Source: KLAP211 sp964650085
Lineage (GTDB): Bacteria; Patescibacteriota; Dojkabacteria; J137
Direction of reading: 5' to 3'
NCBI GenBank assembly: GCA_964650085.1
Contig: CAZYSE010000012.1
Span: 1 to 27,760, forward strand
Length of the DNA: 27,760 bases
Shown: positions 14,306-22,161 of the stretch, one piece after another
Layout: every line of letters starts with the position of its first letter
Numbering within the stretch: the first letter of the stretch is position 1
Position numbers and translations under genes: made by a program
Notes under the pieces: generated by a model
Told to the model about the DNA's origin: nothing
What the model saw: only the letters and a program-made list of their open reading frames with translations
The model's database searches: none

Positions 14306-15675
14306 TGAAAAAAAGCGTAGAGACAATTACAATTGGAGTTTTGTTGATAATCGTATTTTTGCTGGGAATTTTTTCAATAAATTCAGAATTTAAAGTTTCT
14401 GGCTACGAAGTAAATCAAGGTAAAAACACAATTAGCATTTTCTTTAACGAGCCTATTAAAAAGGACATAAACTTGCAGGACTTTTTGACTATTTCTCCCG
14501 AAAGCGATTTCAAAGTAAATAATTTAGGAAATAAAGCCGAGATTGTTTTTGAACAAATTCTCCTTGGTCAAAAATATGATTTACGTATTGATAATTCGCT
14601 AACTAGTCTTTTTGGTACTCAAATCAAAAGCGATACTCAAATATCCTTTAGTTCTAAAAATCCTCGGTTTGCCTTTTTCAGTAAGGAAGGAGATACATCG
14701 TATATTAAAAGTTATGATCTGTCTGGTAAAAAAGAAGACACATTGTATTCAACAACAAATTCTGTAAAAGGCTTCTCTATTAGAAATAAATATCTACTTG
14801 TAAACGAGTCTTACGATGAGATTAATACAAAGTTAGTACTTGTCGACCTAGATACCAAAAATGTAATTAGAACTACAGATTTAAAGAACAGAACTTCGTT
14901 TAAGGCAGATCTCTCTTACGACGGAAGCTTTTTTATTTACATGAGCCAAGCGGTTAAATCAGACGGAGATTTTGTAATCCCTATAGAATCTAACAATTTA
15001 AACATTTTGAATATTCAAACTGGGGAAACTAAAGAAATCGATTACAAAAGATTCTCTGAGGACGTTTTAGATATTTTCATTACGCCAGATAACAGCGCAC
15101 TTTTAATTAGAGGATACGATTCTACCTTCTTTATTCAATCTATCGCCCAAAATGATGAGCCCGTAACCCTTTCTAAGTTTATAGGTACAGGTGGATTTAA
15201 TTCCAAAGGAACTAAGGTTATTTTTGCAGCATTTGATCCTACCGCTGCGTTTACCTCTTACCCTTTCATTACTGTTTACAATTCGGATAGAACTACCAAC
15301 GACTTTAAATTCGATGGTAACTTTGTAACTGACCCCATCTTTTATGGGGAATCCGCCGTGATGTACGCAAAGAAACTAAAAGACATTGTAGGAACTCCTG
15401 GAATATTTGGTATTTTCACTTTTGATGCAGAAAAGGAAACAGCAATTGTTCAATCAGACACATTTTTTGAAAGCTTCGAACTTCCTAAACTTAGTTCCGA
15501 TGAAGTTTACATGTGTTATGAGAGTTATTCCCAAATGGCCTTATTGGATTTCAACAATCAGAGAAACTTTATTAATCAACGAAAACCTTCGAACGCTTCT
15601 ATAAATGTTATGGAACTAGGTTCGAAAGATTCTATTGTAAAGATTGATAACGCTTACGACTGCAAATGGTTCTAA
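14305..15675 (+). CDS. Membrane-anchored Ig-like + beta-propeller protein
   Basis: This gene encodes 456 residues. An N-terminal signal anchor (about 9-27) is followed by one SbsA/Big_5-type Ig-like domain (about 31-115, with TISIFFNEPIKKDINLQDFLTISP). The rest (about 120-456) is beta-rich and looks like a WD40/PD40-type propeller (repeated ...SYDLSGKKEDTLYS..., ...VLVDLDTKNVIRTTD..., ...LNILNIQTGETKEIDY...). It is therefore an outside-facing protein. It is the third gene of the permease operon, sharing the A of TAATG with the previous stop. A role as extracellular ligand collector or assembly factor for the permease pair is inference. No similar third gene is known to me for this permease family. 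Confidence 0.7.
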   Translation: MKKSVETITIGVLLIIVFLLGIFSINSEFKVSGYEVNQGKNTISIFFNEPIKKDINLQDFLTISPESDFKVNNLGNKAEIVFEQILLGQKYDLRIDNSLTSLFGTQIKSDTQISFSSKNPRFAFFSKEGDTSYIKSYDLSGKKEDTLYSTTNSVKGFSIRNKYLLVNESYDEINTKLVLVDLDTKNVIRTTDLKNRTSFKADLSYDGSFFIYMSQAVKSDGDFVIPIESNNLNILNIQTGETKEIDYKRFSEDVLDIFITPDNSALLIRGYDSTFFIQSIAQNDEPVTLSKFIGTGGFNSKGTKVIFAAFDPTAAFTSYPFITVYNSDRTTNDFKFDGNFVTDPIFYGESAVMYAKKLKDIVGTPGIFGIFTFDAEKETAIVQSDTFFESFELPKLSSDEVYMCYESYSQMALLDFNNQRNFINQRKPSNASINVMELGSKDSIVKIDNAYDCKWF

Positions 15676-15729
15676 AAAACCTGCGAGTCAAGTTCGAAAT
15701 CCCAATATCCAAAACACTCTAACGTACTG

Positions 15730-15923
15730 CGTCATTCCTGCGTATGCAGGAATCTGGTGGGTGAATTATTTCCCTCCGAAACCCTACAGTTGGAGCAATA
15801 CCAAATTAAGAACGATATGACACGACATCAGCATAAGTTGTTTAGTTGCATCACAGTACCAACTAGGCCGTTTACTTCACAACAATATACCTTGAGGAGA
15901 TTCCTGCATACGCAGGAATGACG
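15730..15923. repeat. 194-bp element with 26-bp perfect inverted ends (L3)
   Basis: The arm at 15730-15755 (CGTCATTCCTGCGTATGCAG + GAATCT) is exactly the reverse complement of the arm at 15898-15923. Each arm is also a hairpin by itself: ATTCCTGC-GTAT-GCAGGAAT. The 142-nt centre has no ORF. The frame CGTCAT...ATCT // AGAT...ATGACG is the same as in L1 and L2. The layout resembles a MITE or REP pair; no target-site duplication is evident. It fills half of the 393-nt gap 15676-16068. The rest holds only a small GAGTAA/TTACTC hairpin near 15957-15982 and the next promoter. Confidence 0.85.
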
Positions 15924-16039
15924 ACCAGGCCAGTTTAGGAACTTACTGTCAGCTTTGAGTAAAAGGAGACTTTTTCTTACTCTTGGTTCCCCAATTCTTA
16001 TTTCTTCTGAATCTTCTTACCATTTTCATCGTTTTCACT

Positions 16040-16045
16040 TATACT
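16040..16045 (+). promoter_or_regulatory. -10 box TATACT for the gene at 16069
   Basis: TATACT lies 23 nt before ATG, with a weak -35 (TTACCA, 16017-16022) at 17-nt spacing. The leader would be about 15-18 nt, without Shine-Dalgarno. Confidence 0.5.
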
Positions 16046-16068
16046 AATGACAGTACACATTTTTTAAT

Positions 16069-16977
16069 ATGAAATTAATTTCGAAAACATTTTACTCAAT
16101 CTTAGTTCTCTTGCTTTTAACTACTTTAGTTGGAGTGACATCGAGAGTAAACGCTCAAGAAGGTGGATTATCTATGTCTCCTGTCGATACCGAAATACGA
16201 GCTAAGCAAGGCGACACTATTAATAAATCCTTCTCTTTAACAAATACTTACTCAGCTCCACTTGAGTTTGTTGTTAGCTTTGGAGAAGTCGTAGATAACG
16301 CCGTTAAAGAAATTCTTGATTCTGAAAGCTATCTACAAGCAGATGTTAGAAGATTTACACTTGAAAGTGGGCAAACACAGACTATTAACTTCTCTTTTAC
16401 TGTTCCTTCATCTTTAGTTGATGGTTTCTACGTTCCAGTAGTGATTGTTAAGACTACTTCACAAAGCACTGGTGCTGCAGTTTCGGCTGCATTGGGTCAT
16501 AGAATTAATCTCTTTGTTTCTGGAAGTGGCCAATATCAGGCATCTTTAGATCTATATAAATTCAGTTATTCCGATGAGAATGCATTCGACAATACAATTG
16601 CGATTGATGTTGCATATGTAAATTCAGGCGTTTACCCAACAAAAGTATTGGGAAGATTTCAAATTGTAGACGATAACGGTAACGTAGTTTTTCAAAAAGT
16701 GATTAACGAGGCATTGTTGTATCTTTCCAAAGATAAGTCTTTTGAAGAGACCTTTTTATACGATTTTAATATTCTTGATACGTTAAATTCATCACATAAA
16801 ACCGCGGAACTTCAATTAACGGACGCCTACACTGGCAAATCTCAGGTATTTAGAATAGATTTGAATACTCAAAATAAGTCATTGTACATTCTGATTGCTG
16901 GTGGAATTGGACTGATTGTTCTAGTCTTAGCTAGTTCAGCAAATTCAAAGCGACGAAAAAGAAAATCTAATACTTAA
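16069..16977 (+). CDS. Secreted, C-terminally anchored DUF916-like Ig protein
   Basis: This gene encodes 302 residues with a signal peptide ending near VNA/Q (29/30). Two beta-sandwich regions follow (about 35-140 and 150-265). The first reads MSPVDTEIRAKQGDTINKSFSLTNTYSAPLEF..., typical of DUF916/WxL-interacting or NPCBM-like extracellular Ig folds. One C-terminal helix (about 274-292) and a basic stop-transfer tail (SKRRKRKSNT) put the bulk outside the membrane. The protein at 22162-23259 has the same architecture. In Gram-positive bacteria such proteins bind surface proteins or peptidoglycan; here that is inference. The exchanger gene follows after nine bases, so the two are probably co-transcribed. 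Confidence 0.75.
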   Translation: MKLISKTFYSILVLLLLTTLVGVTSRVNAQEGGLSMSPVDTEIRAKQGDTINKSFSLTNTYSAPLEFVVSFGEVVDNAVKEILDSESYLQADVRRFTLESGQTQTINFSFTVPSSLVDGFYVPVVIVKTTSQSTGAAVSAALGHRINLFVSGSGQYQASLDLYKFSYSDENAFDNTIAIDVAYVNSGVYPTKVLGRFQIVDDNGNVVFQKVINEALLYLSKDKSFEETFLYDFNILDTLNSSHKTAELQLTDAYTGKSQVFRIDLNTQNKSLYILIAGGIGLIVLVLASSANSKRRKRKSNT

Positions 16978-16986
16978 ATCCGAACT

Positions 16987-17928
16987 ATGCTAGCAAATAT
17001 TTTACTCTCCTTCGTATTTCTTGGCATACTAATCTTCTCCGCTAAACTGGTGGAAAGTGCATTTGTAGAACTTGGAAGAACCTTCAGAATAAACGAGTTC
17101 TTTTTGGGATTTGTTGTCTTAGGACTAATAACCTCTCTGCCCGAAATTAGTATTGCAATATTCTCGAGCGAGCATCACCCAGAAATTTCTGCAGGTAACT
17201 TGATAGGCGCTACAACTATTATATTGACTCTCGTAATTGGATTATCCGCAATTAAATATAAAAAAATCGCCTTCGAAAAAGATTTTTCTACCAGAGAATC
17301 ATTAGGAGGAATTTTTATTATCTCCCTTGGACTATTAGCTCTTGTTGATAGAAACTTAGCAGTTTATGAGGGCATAGGCTTAATTCTGGCGTATCTTGGA
17401 TACGTGATTCTGATTAATAGAAAAATGTGGACTACAGGTAGAAAAGTATTTTTTCTAACACTAGATAATTCTTCAATGTACAAGAGTATTATTTTGGTTG
17501 TAGTTGGAATTTTTTTACTACTGTTCTCTTCAAACCAGATTGTTAATAATTTAGAGGCTATTGTTGATGGTTTTGGAATTTCAGGTACATTTGTGGGGTT
17601 AGTACTTTTATCTTTGGGAACAAACTTACCGGAGCTAACTATATTGTTTACAGCTAAACCTGGAGAAGAGGAAAGTCTAGCATTGGGGAATTTTTTCGGA
17701 AGCGCTTGTATAAATGTTGCAATATTAGGAACCTTAGCGATTATATCCAATGGAGTTTTACTTACAGACATTACTACTTTAACAATTGGATTGTTCTTCT
17801 TGTTCTTTGCGTTAATTATGTTTGTTGTATTCTCACTTTCTGAGCGTAATTTAAGCAGACGTGAAGGGGTTTTGATGGTTTCGATTTATGTAGCGATGGT
17901 TATCAGTCAGATAATTGTTTTGATATAG
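16987..17928 (+). CDS. Calcium/sodium antiporter (CaCA family, YrbG-like)
   Basis: This gene encodes a 313-residue membrane protein with about ten helices. Both alpha-repeats of the CaCA superfamily are visible: GLITSLPEISIA with AGNLIGATTI (residues 46-78), and VLLSLGTNLPELTILF followed by LGNFFGSACINVAI (about 203-243). The acidic residues in the SLPE/NLPE motifs form the ion site. The family exchanges Na+ (or H+) for Ca2+ across the membrane. The first repeat is less canonical (GLITSLPE for GTSLPE), so the ion preference is unsure. The length is normal. It lies nine bases after the anchored Ig protein; no Shine-Dalgarno is visible. A 418-nt non-coding region follows. Confidence 0.9.
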   Translation: MLANILLSFVFLGILIFSAKLVESAFVELGRTFRINEFFLGFVVLGLITSLPEISIAIFSSEHHPEISAGNLIGATTIILTLVIGLSAIKYKKIAFEKDFSTRESLGGIFIISLGLLALVDRNLAVYEGIGLILAYLGYVILINRKMWTTGRKVFFLTLDNSSMYKSIILVVVGIFLLLFSSNQIVNNLEAIVDGFGISGTFVGLVLLSLGTNLPELTILFTAKPGEEESLALGNFFGSACINVAILGTLAIISNGVLLTDITTLTIGLFFLFFALIMFVVFSLSERNLSRREGVLMVSIYVAMVISQIIVLI

Positions 17929-18088
17929 GGTTTTCTCCTCAACGTAATCTTGAATTAACTTACGAAATTTCAAGCCATGTCCTATTTTATAGCTTTACCA
18001 CCTTTTAGTTCGTGCTCTACATAATGACAAGATGGAATAACAAACGCTTAACTTTGCAAACAGTTTCTAACTAATTAAATTTTCTATA

Positions 18089-18338
18089 CTACTTTTGATA
18101 GCAAAAGTAGCCAAAACTACCGGGGTAAAATGAGTGGACCCAAGTATTTAGTAAGTCTAACTACTAGCAACAGCATTTTACCCCCGTCCCCAGATTGTTT
18201 TACTTGAGTCACGATAGAGTAACTTACACACACATGTTGATCGGGGTTTGGGAAGAAATCGGCGAGGCTTACAAGATATTAATACTTGTTCCGATTTCGC
18301 TCCCAAAACTTGGGCTCCACCTTTAGTTATAAAGGTGG
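18089..18338. other. Densely structured intergenic region, candidate structured RNA or decayed mobile element
   Basis: There are five strong pairings in 250 nt. CTACTTTTG-ATAG-CAAAAGTAG (18089-18110, 9 bp); GGGGTAAAATG (18122-18132) with CATTTTACCCC (18174-18184, 11 bp); GAAATCGG (18255-18262) with CCGATTTC (18291-18298); CCCAA-AAC-TTGGG (18302-18314); CCACCTTT-AGTTAT-AAAGGTGG (18317-18338). It separates the convergent exchanger and reductase genes. The short ORFs here are not convincing. The first part of the gap (17929-18088) shows nothing recognisable. Confidence 0.6.
18211..18283 (+). repeat. Copy B of the duplicated ~70-nt segment
   Basis: It matches 1-72 (minus strand) with about seven differences in 70 positions, and lies inside the hairpin-rich region 18089-18338. 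Here the readable frame MLIGVWEEIGEAYKILILV ends soon after at a TAG, so if it ever coded, this copy is a remnant. Confidence 0.65.
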
Positions 18339-18346
18339 TAATCGCA

Positions 18347-19603
18347 TTACTTAAAATTGAAATCTTCAAATCTAATCTGATTCTTATCTGCTCCTAATTC
18401 CACTAAAATGTCTCGCATCTTATACATCATAATACTAGGACCGCAAATCAAAATCTCTCGGTCCTTAAAATCAGGTACGTGCTTCTTGAAATATTCTGCG
18501 TTAATAAAGCCTTCTGTATCTGAATAGTGCGGAATAAACTTAAACGCGCCAGTATTAGCTTTAAGTTGAATTTCCTCCAAATATACAGCATCTTTTTCAT
18601 TTCTGTTTGAATGTATAAATATCAAATCTATTCCGTCAGATTCGTAAAGCATAGAAAGGAAAGGTGTTGTTCCAATGCCTCCAGAGATCCACAATTGCTT
18701 CTTTACGGCTTTGTTCACAGTAAAGCGACCATGTGGTCCCACTATTTTCACAACATCGCCTTTCTTAGCCATTTTTAATTTTTCTGAATAATCGCCAAGC
18801 GATTTAGACGAGATTCTAATGTTTTCGTTATGTATACTTGATGAAATCGAATAGGGATGTCCTTCGTCAGGCACGATATTGGAATCAACAAATTTTAAAA
18901 ATACGAATTGACCAGCTTGAAAAAGCATCTTCTCTTCTTTTGGTTCTAGTTCCAACTCAGTGATAGAGTCTAAATCTTTAATGCTTACAACCTCATACAA
19001 ATACTTTCTGCTGAAATTACCATAAATCCATTCTCTGTAGATAAACGACAAAGTACCAATCATAATTAATGCAAAGTTAAACAGCCATACTATTCCAAAG
19101 CTGTTCTGGAAAACATGCAATGAAGCCAACAATAAAACTACAATCATGAGTTTGTGGGTTCTTTTCCATATTTGATACGGCAATTTAATTACTAGAGTTA
19201 GCAACAGTAATACGTTCAAAAGGTAAAAAGCAGCAATTCCCGTGTTGTAATTGAGAAAATCGCCTGGTAAAAAGTGTAATCTTAAACTTTCTAGACTCAA
19301 TAACCCCTTAGTTGCCAAGAATAATGGATGAACTAAAATAAATACGTATGCGTATCTTCCTGACTTTTGATGTGCTTTGTATACTTTATCTAACCCTCCA
19401 TAAATCTTTTCGATAAATCCAAATCTCGAAGCATGTAGAAAGCTGTTTGCTATAAATGCGATTCCTAGTAAACCCGAAAGCTTAGCTAGAATTGGTTGTA
19501 TAGGCATTGCAGGTGATGCAGTAACATCCAGCGCCCACACAATTACTGCAAGTATTGGGAGTACCCAGAAAAATATTTTATTGAAAAAGTTTGATTGTTT
19601 CAT
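18347..19603 (-). CDS. Ferric reductase-like membrane oxidoreductase (heme + FAD/NAD FNR domain)
   Basis: This gene encodes 418 residues from ATG at 19603. A longer reading begins 21 codons earlier inside repeat sequence and is rejected. About six N-terminal helices form a ferric-reductase-like heme domain. Candidate heme histidines are His78 and His92 (HQKSGR...VHPLF) and His150 and His163 (RTHKL...SLHVF). A ferredoxin-reductase-type module follows, with FAD site HPYSISSS (249-256), the GPHGRF loop, NAD(P) site SGGIGTTPFLSML (about 307-319) and C-terminal ICGPSIMMYKMRD. Such proteins pass electrons from NAD(P)H through FAD and heme to an acceptor across the membrane. The acceptor (iron, oxygen or quinone) cannot be told. 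A TATACT box seven bases before ATG suggests a leaderless mRNA. Confidence 0.88.
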   Translation of the reverse strand: MKQSNFFNKIFFWVLPILAVIVWALDVTASPAMPIQPILAKLSGLLGIAFIANSFLHASRFGFIEKIYGGLDKVYKAHQKSGRYAYVFILVHPLFLATKGLLSLESLRLHFLPGDFLNYNTGIAAFYLLNVLLLLTLVIKLPYQIWKRTHKLMIVVLLLASLHVFQNSFGIVWLFNFALIMIGTLSFIYREWIYGNFSRKYLYEVVSIKDLDSITELELEPKEEKMLFQAGQFVFLKFVDSNIVPDEGHPYSISSSIHNENIRISSKSLGDYSEKLKMAKKGDVVKIVGPHGRFTVNKAVKKQLWISGGIGTTPFLSMLYESDGIDLIFIHSNRNEKDAVYLEEIQLKANTGAFKFIPHYSDTEGFINAEYFKKHVPDFKDREILICGPSIMMYKMRDILVELGADKNQIRFEDFNFK

Positions 19604-19610
19604 CGATGTA

Positions 19611-19639
19611 AGTATAAAGGTTCGAGGTTCACGATTCAA
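19611..19639 (-). promoter_or_regulatory. Promoter of the reductase gene, leaderless
   Basis: On the minus strand: TTGAAT (19634-19639), a 17-nt spacer, TATACT (19611-19616), then seven bases to ATG 19603. The -35 and spacer are built from the heptamer array at 19618-19638. Confidence 0.6.
19618..19638. repeat. Heptamer array (AGGTTCN x3)
   Basis: The units are AGGTTCG, AGGTTCA, CGATTCA, directly before the cloverleaf element. The shift GGTTCGA/GGTTCAC/GATTCAA matches the array at 22079-22106. Confidence 0.55.
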
Positions 19640-19641
19640 GG

Positions 19642-19727
19642 AAATCACCCCTCTAGTGCTTCGCACTTTCTCCCCTCAAGGGGAGTGTCCGTCATAGCTG
19701 AAAGCGAAGACGGACGTGGGGTGATTT
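19642..19727. repeat. 86-nt perfect cloverleaf element
   Basis: The outer stem AAATCACCCC (19642-19651) / GGGGTGATTT (19718-19727) encloses three hairpins. AGTGC-TTC-GCACT (19655-19667); CTCCCC-TCAA-GGGGAG (19670-19685); GTCCGTC (19687-19693) / GACGGAC (19709-19715). All four stems are free of mismatches. It is not a tRNA: arm lengths, T-loop and acceptor end do not fit. It lies between the reductase start and the end of the 19788 gene. Confidence 0.8.
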
Positions 19728-19787
19728 ACAAGCTGAAATTTCTATTTAATCTTATTCCTTACTTCTTCATCTTAACCTTCATTCTTG

Positions 19788-22076
19788 TTATATACTTCCA
19801 GCCGGCAAGATATCCAAAATATTTATTCCAATGATTCTTAGAATAAGAACGCTGAAAGTTAATACCACTAGTCCACTAACAGTTTGTATAATTAACTCTC
19901 GGGCTTTTTTAACGTTTGCTTCGTTACCAGTCTGGTACATTATTCCTGCATAAATTAACATTACTAATGCTACACCTCCCATTACTCCATAAATTATTCG
20001 TATTAATCCAGTAATAAGCCCTGATGGTGTTGTATCTGTACAACCTATTCCAGTCCAAACTCCTCCTTGTGCTCTACAGTCGCAACAAAGATTATAGTTC
20101 TCTGACTCAACTCCGCTCGAATTTGCGTTTTGACTACTTGCATTTGCGCCACCTAGACACGCTATTGTATCGATAACGGATGAGTTACATAGTGGGACGC
20201 TTCTTGTACTACTTGTTTGAGTTGGATCACAAATTAGTAAGGTATTTGTTGATGTGTTTACAGTAATAGGTTCTCCAGAATTAAAACATCGTTCGCACTT
20301 TAATCCTACATTAGCTGGTTGGTCAAAGATATTTGATCCACCACCTTGGATATTTCTCAGTACATCGTCTGTATCCAAAAAACACCCTACATTGTTAGCA
20401 CACTTTTTAGGAGCAAGCTTTTCTGGAGCAATAGAAATTGAGTTTGCAGGATAACCTACTCCCATTCCTAAGCCCAATTGAGGTTTGATAACATCGGGTC
20501 CAATTTCTGTTGTGGCATTAACGCTAGGAACGAACTTGTCTCCTACTTTTTTAATTCCTATTATCATGTTTGCACCTATCATAGCCCTGAGTGCTTCGTC
20601 GATGGTATCGTATGCAACTTCATCTGCTTGATTAAGTTTATCTGCAGAATAAATAATTTCTTTTTCAGCTGTATAACAACCTTTATTGGAATCATCAATA
20701 CCTGGCCCTTCCACAATGTATATTCCTGGGGTCACTCCAGTTGGAGGAATCTTGCAACAAACTCCTGCTTGCAAAGCCTCAACAGAAGTTTGTTCAGAAG
20801 GGTTTACGAATTTGTAACCACTCGGACAACAACCTGCAACAAATCCTACTGTGAAGTTTAATCGGTTTGGTGCTCTCTGTGGAGTCCAGCCTGCTGGGCA
20901 GTATCTAGGAACTGCAAACAAAGTATCAGTAGTACCAGTAGTTCTTGCTACACTCTCTACATTTTGACATCTAGGATCAAATGATTGGTCTTTACAAATA
21001 ATAGCTGCGGAAAGTTCAGAGTGAGACATCCATCTTACAATCACACTCGAGAATGCTTGATTTACGCAAATGTTGGCATAGTCATCTCCGTAAGATAGTT
21101 CAAGACTTTCCTGAAGTTTACTTATATTGACTGTGTCGAAAAATTGAGCAGAAACGGCTCGCTCCAATAAGTTATAACCATTTGGACAATTACCATAATT
21201 ATTTATACAACTAATTCCAGAACCAAGGGTTGTATAGTCGAAGTTGCCTCCTGTTAACCCCCCACCAGTTGTAGTGGTATTAGCATTAGGTATTGTACTT
21301 CCTACAGTCAATAGTCCACCCACGTTTAAATTTGAAAGTAATCCAGTCACTTCTGCTCGACACGCAAGAGTATAGTCCTCGACTCCTAGTTTAAGTATAG
21401 ACTGGGAAGGCGTCACAGTATTGTTAAAGATTAGAGCTGTCGAGTCATCGCCATTAGGCTGTATACAGGTAGCATTTGTTAAATCACTACTATTAATACA
21501 ATTTCCAATTTGTCCAAGAATTACTGACATTGCTGGTTGAAAGCTATCTAAATCTTCTGAGGGAAGAAGCAATCCAATATCAGAGAAATTGTTAAAATCC
21601 GAAAGTATGAAGTCGAACCCCAAATCCATAGCATAGAAACCTCCGCATGCAAAATTAGTTAAGTTCGCTCTTAAGTTGCCTTCGTTGATGTTATTAAGCT
21701 GAATATCGTTTGCCAATGCTACTAGATATGGTTTGAGAATTGAATCTCTATACTGATTCCTCCACTTAGAATTTGTTGCGAAGAAGACGCCAGCATTAGT
21801 ATTAAAGGAGCCCATGTTACTCTCTAGATATGTGTATAGCAAATCTATAACTGCAAGTTGGTCATCTTCTAGTTCGGCTACTGTACTTGAAGACCCAGTA
21901 GCGTTTATTAGTTGTTGCAATGCAACGTTATAGTCAATATTTGGAGCTGCGCAAACCACCCCACTACTTGCGTTCTTATCTACCAATTTAACGGGATTAT
22001 ATGGAGAAAGTGATACTAATGTACTCGCAAAGATCAAAATGATAATTTTTGTTTTAGTAAACCAATTTCTTTTCAT
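19788..22076 (-). CDS. Large cysteine-rich secreted protein with VirB2/TrbC-like C-terminal helices
   Basis: This gene encodes 762 residues from ATG at 22076; the GTG three codons earlier lies in the heptamer array. An N-terminal hydrophobic signal (about 9-25) is followed by an extracytoplasmic region of about 650 residues with many cysteines. These include paired motifs GCCPSGY, GVCCKIPP, CERCFNSG and CCDCRAQGG, likely disulfides or metal sites. The last ~85 residues hold two helices (GLIRIIYGVMGGVALVMLIYAG and QTVSGLVVLTFSVLILRIIG) joined by a short basic loop with TGNEANVKKAREL. This matches the TrbC/VirB2-type pilin fold common in Patescibacteria. The protein may be a cell-surface appendage or secretion-apparatus component (inference). 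I do not recognise the ectodomain. It is probably transcribed with, or after, the 22162 gene. Confidence 0.7.
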   Translation of the reverse strand: MKRNWFTKTKIIILIFASTLVSLSPYNPVKLVDKNASSGVVCAAPNIDYNVALQQLINATGSSSTVAELEDDQLAVIDLLYTYLESNMGSFNTNAGVFFATNSKWRNQYRDSILKPYLVALANDIQLNNINEGNLRANLTNFACGGFYAMDLGFDFILSDFNNFSDIGLLLPSEDLDSFQPAMSVILGQIGNCINSSDLTNATCIQPNGDDSTALIFNNTVTPSQSILKLGVEDYTLACRAEVTGLLSNLNVGGLLTVGSTIPNANTTTTGGGLTGGNFDYTTLGSGISCINNYGNCPNGYNLLERAVSAQFFDTVNISKLQESLELSYGDDYANICVNQAFSSVIVRWMSHSELSAAIICKDQSFDPRCQNVESVARTTGTTDTLFAVPRYCPAGWTPQRAPNRLNFTVGFVAGCCPSGYKFVNPSEQTSVEALQAGVCCKIPPTGVTPGIYIVEGPGIDDSNKGCYTAEKEIIYSADKLNQADEVAYDTIDEALRAMIGANMIIGIKKVGDKFVPSVNATTEIGPDVIKPQLGLGMGVGYPANSISIAPEKLAPKKCANNVGCFLDTDDVLRNIQGGGSNIFDQPANVGLKCERCFNSGEPITVNTSTNTLLICDPTQTSSTRSVPLCNSSVIDTIACLGGANASSQNANSSGVESENYNLCCDCRAQGGVWTGIGCTDTTPSGLITGLIRIIYGVMGGVALVMLIYAGIMYQTGNEANVKKARELIIQTVSGLVVLTFSVLILRIIGINILDILPAGSI

Positions 22077-22078
22077 AA

Positions 22079-22106
22079 GATTCACGAACTAAGATTCAAG
22101 ATTCAA
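22079..22106. repeat. Heptamer array (GATTCAA type)
   Basis: The units are GATTCAC, GAACTAA, GATTCAA, GATTCAA. AAGATTCAAA (22098-22107) pairs perfectly with TTTGAATCTT (22117-22126) in the neighbouring array, giving a 10-bp hairpin with a 9-nt loop. Confidence 0.7.
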
Positions 22107-22116
22107 AGATCCATAG

Positions 22117-22151
22117 TTTGAATCTTTGATCTTGAGCCTTGAACCTTTTCG
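22117..22151. repeat. Heptamer array, opposite orientation
   Basis: The units are TTTGAAT, CTTTGAT, CTTGAGC, CTTGAAC, CTTTTCG; on the minus strand GGTTCAA, GGCTCAA, GATCAAA, GATTCAA. Together with 22079-22106 it makes a head-to-head pair in the gap between two minus-strand genes. Confidence 0.7.
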
Positions 22152-22161
22152 CCTAAGGCGA

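Noticed and set aside
16046..16066. Six-codon leader ORF (ATGACAGTACAC...TAA) before the 16069 gene
   Set aside because: It is too short to support; no run of regulatory codons and no attenuator hairpin follows.
18178..18369. 63-codon minus-strand ORF
   Set aside because: It is rich in Arg/Pro/Cys, overlaps the 3' end of the reductase gene and lies in the hairpin-rich repeat region; differences from the copy at 1-72 mostly change amino acids in this frame.
19642..19727. tRNA gene suggested by the cloverleaf
   Set aside because: A 10-bp outer stem, no GTTCRAN T-loop, no usable anticodon arm and no D-loop consensus.
20478..20861. 127-codon plus-strand ORF
   Set aside because: It is antisense to the cysteine-rich protein; its high Cys/Ser/Phe content is what an opposite-strand reading of that gene gives.
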